From Thalassobellus sediminis (GTDB lineage Bacteria; Bacteroidota; Bacteroidia; Flavobacteriales; Flavobacteriaceae), in contig NZ_JBISCD010000034.1 in assembly GCF_044386045.1 (NCBI RefSeq), forward strand, positions 34,943 through 98,942: a DNA stretch of 64,000 bases, read 5' to 3'. The notes under the pieces were generated by a model, which saw nothing but the letters and a program-made list of their open reading frames with translations, made no database searches and had not been told where the DNA came from. The translations under genes were made by a program, and so were the position numbers. Position 1 is the stretch's first letter; every line of letters begins with the position of its first letter. This document shows, piece by piece, positions 62,153 through 64,000 of the stretch.

Positions 62153-62277
62153 AACGGTTACGTATAATATTAGTGGCGCGTTTAAGCACTAATTTAGTAA
62201 ATAGAACCTTGCCAGCGGAAAATTCCGCAGGAATTTTCCAAGTAAGCTAAAACTAGCCATTAATTTTATGCTTTGTT
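62153..62277. repeat. attC-like palindromic element 4 (type A)
   Basis: 125 bases, nearly identical to elements 1 and 2. Central hairpin GGAAAATTCC-GCA-GGAATTTTCC has a changed loop. Bordering sequences are TGTGTGCCAAC on the left and GTTATGCCAC on the right. Confidence 0.8.
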
Positions 62278-62311
62278 ATGCCACGTTTTTGTTTCTTCCT
62301 TTCGGATATTT

Positions 62312-62881
62312 TTAAATTTTATTTCCCCATTCTTCTTTAAGAATACTGTAGACATACGTTCCTTTGCTTTCTCCATAAGATTGGATATTGTAATTTCTTA
62401 AAAGACCTTCTTTAAAAGCTCCAATTTTTTCTACCGCCTTTTGAGATTTTATGTTATTAATGTCTATTTTAAATTCAACTCTTCGTAGATTTAAATTGTC
62501 AAAACAATAGTCTAAAAGTAGTCCTTTACAAATTCCATTAATACCAGTTCCTTGAAATTTTTCGCCAATCCAAGTCCAACCTATTTCTATCCTTTTACTT
62601 TGAAAACTAATATTTCCAAACATTGTCAATCCGATTGGGTTATTATTTTTCTGATTTATAATTATTAAAGGATATAATTCTTTTTCTTTTTTTGCTTTCA
62701 AACAGAAGTCAAAATAATCGATTAAATCATTTCTGTTTTTTACTCTTGCTCCAAATTCGCCTAATTCTTTATTGTAACTTATTTGCTCAATAGAGTCAAT
62801 ATCATTAATTGATAAAGGACGCAATAAAATCGAATCATTTTTAAGAATCAATTCTGATGAGAAAAATTTTTCTAAGGTCAT
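62312..62881 (-). CDS. Cassette gene: GNAT-family N-acetyltransferase
   Basis: 189 residues of the RimJ/RimL-like GNAT fold: LILKNDSILLRPLSINDIDS at the start, then NNPIGLTMFGNI, RIEIGWTWIGEKFQGTGING (acetyl-CoA pyrophosphate loop, GEKFQGTGI) and LRRVEFKIDINNIKSQKAVE with KIGAFKEGLLRNYN. Such proteins acetylate ribosomal N-termini, small amines or antibiotics; the substrate is not predictable. Acetyltransferases are frequent cargo of integron cassettes. It is 36 bases from the upstream core. Confidence 0.88.
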   Translation of the reverse strand: MTLEKFFSSELILKNDSILLRPLSINDIDSIEQISYNKELGEFGARVKNRNDLIDYFDFCLKAKKEKELYPLIIINQKNNNPIGLTMFGNISFQSKRIEIGWTWIGEKFQGTGINGICKGLLLDYCFDNLNLRRVEFKIDINNIKSQKAVEKIGAFKEGLLRNYNIQSYGESKGTYVYSILKEEWGNKI

Positions 62882-62916
62882 TTTTTTATTTGCGCAATTT
62901 TTGGTTAATGTGGCAT

Positions 62917-63039
62917 AACGGTTTTGTGTATGATTAGTGGCGTGTTTAAGTACCTAGTTTAGTAAATAAAAACCGAATAGAAAATCCGCGAGGATTTTCG
63001 TAAGTAGGCGAGTACTAGCCATTAATTATACACGTTGTT
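62917..63039. repeat. attC-like palindromic element 5 (divergent type A)
   Basis: 123 bases. It keeps GATTAGTGGCGTGTTTAAGTAC and GTACTAGCCATTAATTATAC in its outer arms. The internal hairpin is GAAAATCC-GCGA-GGATTTTC, different from the other type A elements. The final GTTAGCTG contains the stop codon of the TIR gene. Confidence 0.75.
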
Positions 63040-63757
63040 AGCTGTAGTTGTTTTCATTCACAGTAATTAATTCAGCCAATTTCTTTGCAACATTTTCCAT
63101 TGTATCCTCTTGTGTATCTAATCCATTTCTCGACCCTAATAATGGACTCACATCTCTCAATTCATCATAAGTTGTATTGTGCACAATAGGTACAAGTTGG
63201 TCTGTAGCAAGTAAAGCAGATAATTCTTTTTCGGCTACACCTTCGTTCTGTACTCTTTTCAAGAAGCTAGGTGTTACTAAAACAATTCCAATTTTAGATT
63301 TGGCTAAACCTTTATCGATTTCCCGAAGAAATGAAGTTCCTAATGGTATGTCTTTTTCACTGAACCATACATTTACACCATTTGATTCTAGTAAGTTGTA
63401 TAATTCTAACGCAGATTCTTTTCTGTCATCCCAAGCGTGGCAAAGAAAAACATCTCTAATATCAGGTTTTTCGGCTCTTTTTTCAACGACTTTTCTAACA
63501 GGTGTAAGTGTATTTATCTCTGCTGAAGTATAATAAATAGTAGAACCAGATTTTGACCAAGAAGCTTTTCGAGTTCGACCTTTTGAACTATTATAATTTC
63601 CAGATGAAGATGTTCTTCTGCTCGAAGTATAAGAGTTATCATAAGATGGATATGAATATCCAGAACTATATCCACCATATCTACTACTACACGCAGGGCA
63701 ATTTGCTCGTCCACTTGCTGTTCTATGTCCTCTCGAAGGTGCTGTACATCTTGCCAT
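63038..63757 (-). CDS. Cassette gene: TIR-domain protein with N-terminal Cys motif
   Basis: 239 residues. Residues 1-25 hold C4, H11, C20 and C23, a possible zinc site (CPAC). Residues 26-75 are a Ser/Tyr/Gly-rich low-complexity linker. A TIR domain follows from about 100: RDVFLCHAWDDRKESALELY, WFSEKDIPLG, KIGIVLVTPSFLKR and EKELSALLATDQLVPI. E178 in EKEL corresponds to the catalytic glutamate of NAD-cleaving TIR enzymes. Bacterial TIR proteins often serve in phage defence, by NAD depletion or signal nucleotides, so that role is plausible but not shown. The TAA stop is made by the cassette boundary (core AAC). Confidence 0.88.
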   Translation of the reverse strand: MARCTAPSRGHRTASGRANCPACSSRYGGYSSGYSYPSYDNSYTSSRRTSSSGNYNSSKGRTRKASWSKSGSTIYYTSAEINTLTPVRKVVEKRAEKPDIRDVFLCHAWDDRKESALELYNLLESNGVNVWFSEKDIPLGTSFLREIDKGLAKSKIGIVLVTPSFLKRVQNEGVAEKELSALLATDQLVPIVHNTTYDELRDVSPLLGSRNGLDTQEDTMENVAKKLAELITVNENNYS

Positions 63758-63859
63758 ATTTTTTATTTTTTTAGGTTGACTAAATTATTAATTTACTTTC
63801 ATCTTCATTTACGGAAAGCCGTATTCGAAATATTCTAACGTTTTTTTTTAATTACAGCT

Positions 63860-63985
63860 AACGGTTGTGTATAAGGATAGTGCGGTTTTGTGTCCGAGGA
63901 TTTTCCGCAGGAAAATCAGAGTGACTAAAAATGCACTAACCTTTAGATTAAGGAATAAATTTAAGCATTATTTTTATACTTTGTT
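63860..63985. repeat. attC-like palindromic element 6 (type B)
   Basis: 126 bases closely matching element 3, with hairpin GATTTTCC-GCA-GGAAAATC. To the left is TACAGCTAAC, which is complementary to the start of the TIR cassette. To the right is GTTGTAAACAGG, presumably the beginning of a further cassette outside the window. Confidence 0.8.
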
Positions 63986-64000
63986 GTAAACAGGCTTTTA
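63986..64000. other. Start of a further cassette, cut by the window edge
   Basis: Only 15 bases follow the last core (GTAAACAGGC...), too short to see a gene. If the pattern holds, the next core to the right should be preceded by CCTGTTTACAAC. Confidence 0.4.

Noticed and set aside
60053..63985. The regularly spaced repeats as a CRISPR array
   Set aside because: Repeats are ~125 bases with nested hairpins, spacers are 470-820 bases and each encodes one gene; this is not CRISPR architecture.
59321..63985. The palindromes as MITEs or IS ends
   Set aside because: No target-site duplications or transposase are seen, and the complementary sequences are specific to each gene unit rather than to each element, which transposon ends would not produce.

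Overview
The window is a piece of a low-GC, AT-rich Bacteroidota chromosome, most likely a marine Flavobacteriaceae. The evidence is the gene order of the division and cell-wall (dcw) cluster, a SusC/SusD pair, a hybrid two-component system (HTCS), a short primary sigma factor without region 1.1, and TAnnTTTG-type promoter boxes. No organism name can be read from the sequence.

Layout. (1) 1-12974: dcw cluster, all on +, tightly packed: ftsI (cut at the window edge exactly at its catalytic serine), murE, mraY, murD, ftsW, murG, murC, ftsQ, ftsA, ftsZ, ending in a terminator. (2) 12975-14078: a GatB/YqeY-domain gene flanked by short inverted repeats, a tRNA-Arg(TCG), a very long hairpin and an AraC-family remnant with an in-frame stop. 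(3) 14124-47150: a large polysaccharide-utilization locus (PUL). It holds GH127 (divergent), SusC, SusD, two GH92, a secreted unknown, a GH28-like protein, GH2, GH115, a metallophosphoesterase, an HTCS, myo-inositol oxygenase, a sodium:solute symporter, GH89, and a membrane acetyltransferase resembling heparan-alpha-glucosaminide N-acetyltransferase (HGSNAT). (4) 47213-59217: ordinary chromosomal genes, including a TetR-controlled stretch with matching operators, two CBS-domain paralogues, rpe, the primary sigma factor, LysR- and HTH-type regulators and envelope proteins. (5) 59321-64000: a run of small minus-strand genes, each separated by a ~125-bp imperfect palindrome, which looks like an integron-type gene-cassette array.

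How the genes work together. The dcw genes make lipid II and the divisome. The PUL genes form a depolymerising chain: outer-membrane uptake by SusCD, periplasmic or surface trimming by alpha-mannosidase, beta-galactosidase, beta-L-arabinofuranosidase, alpha-glucuronidase and alpha-N-acetylglucosaminidase, dephosphorylation, then uptake and oxidation of what is probably myo-inositol to glucuronate. The same 21-bp-spaced direct repeat (TGTCCAT/TATCCAT) lies upstream of both susC and the inositol oxygenase gene, so the two halves appear to share the HTCS as regulator. The combination of alpha-Man, alpha-GlcN(Ac), alpha-GlcA, phosphate and inositol functions suggests a glycosyl-inositol-phospholipid as target (plant or algal GIPC sphingolipid, or a GPI-anchored arabinogalactan protein). 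This is inference.

In the cassette region, every complete unit begins and ends with a 9-10-nt sequence that is complementary within that cassette but different between cassettes (one unit has a single mismatch). This is the signature expected if the units move as circles through folded attC-like sites. The cargo includes a TIR-domain protein, a GNAT acetyltransferase, two lipoproteins and membrane proteins. No integrase gene is visible in the window.
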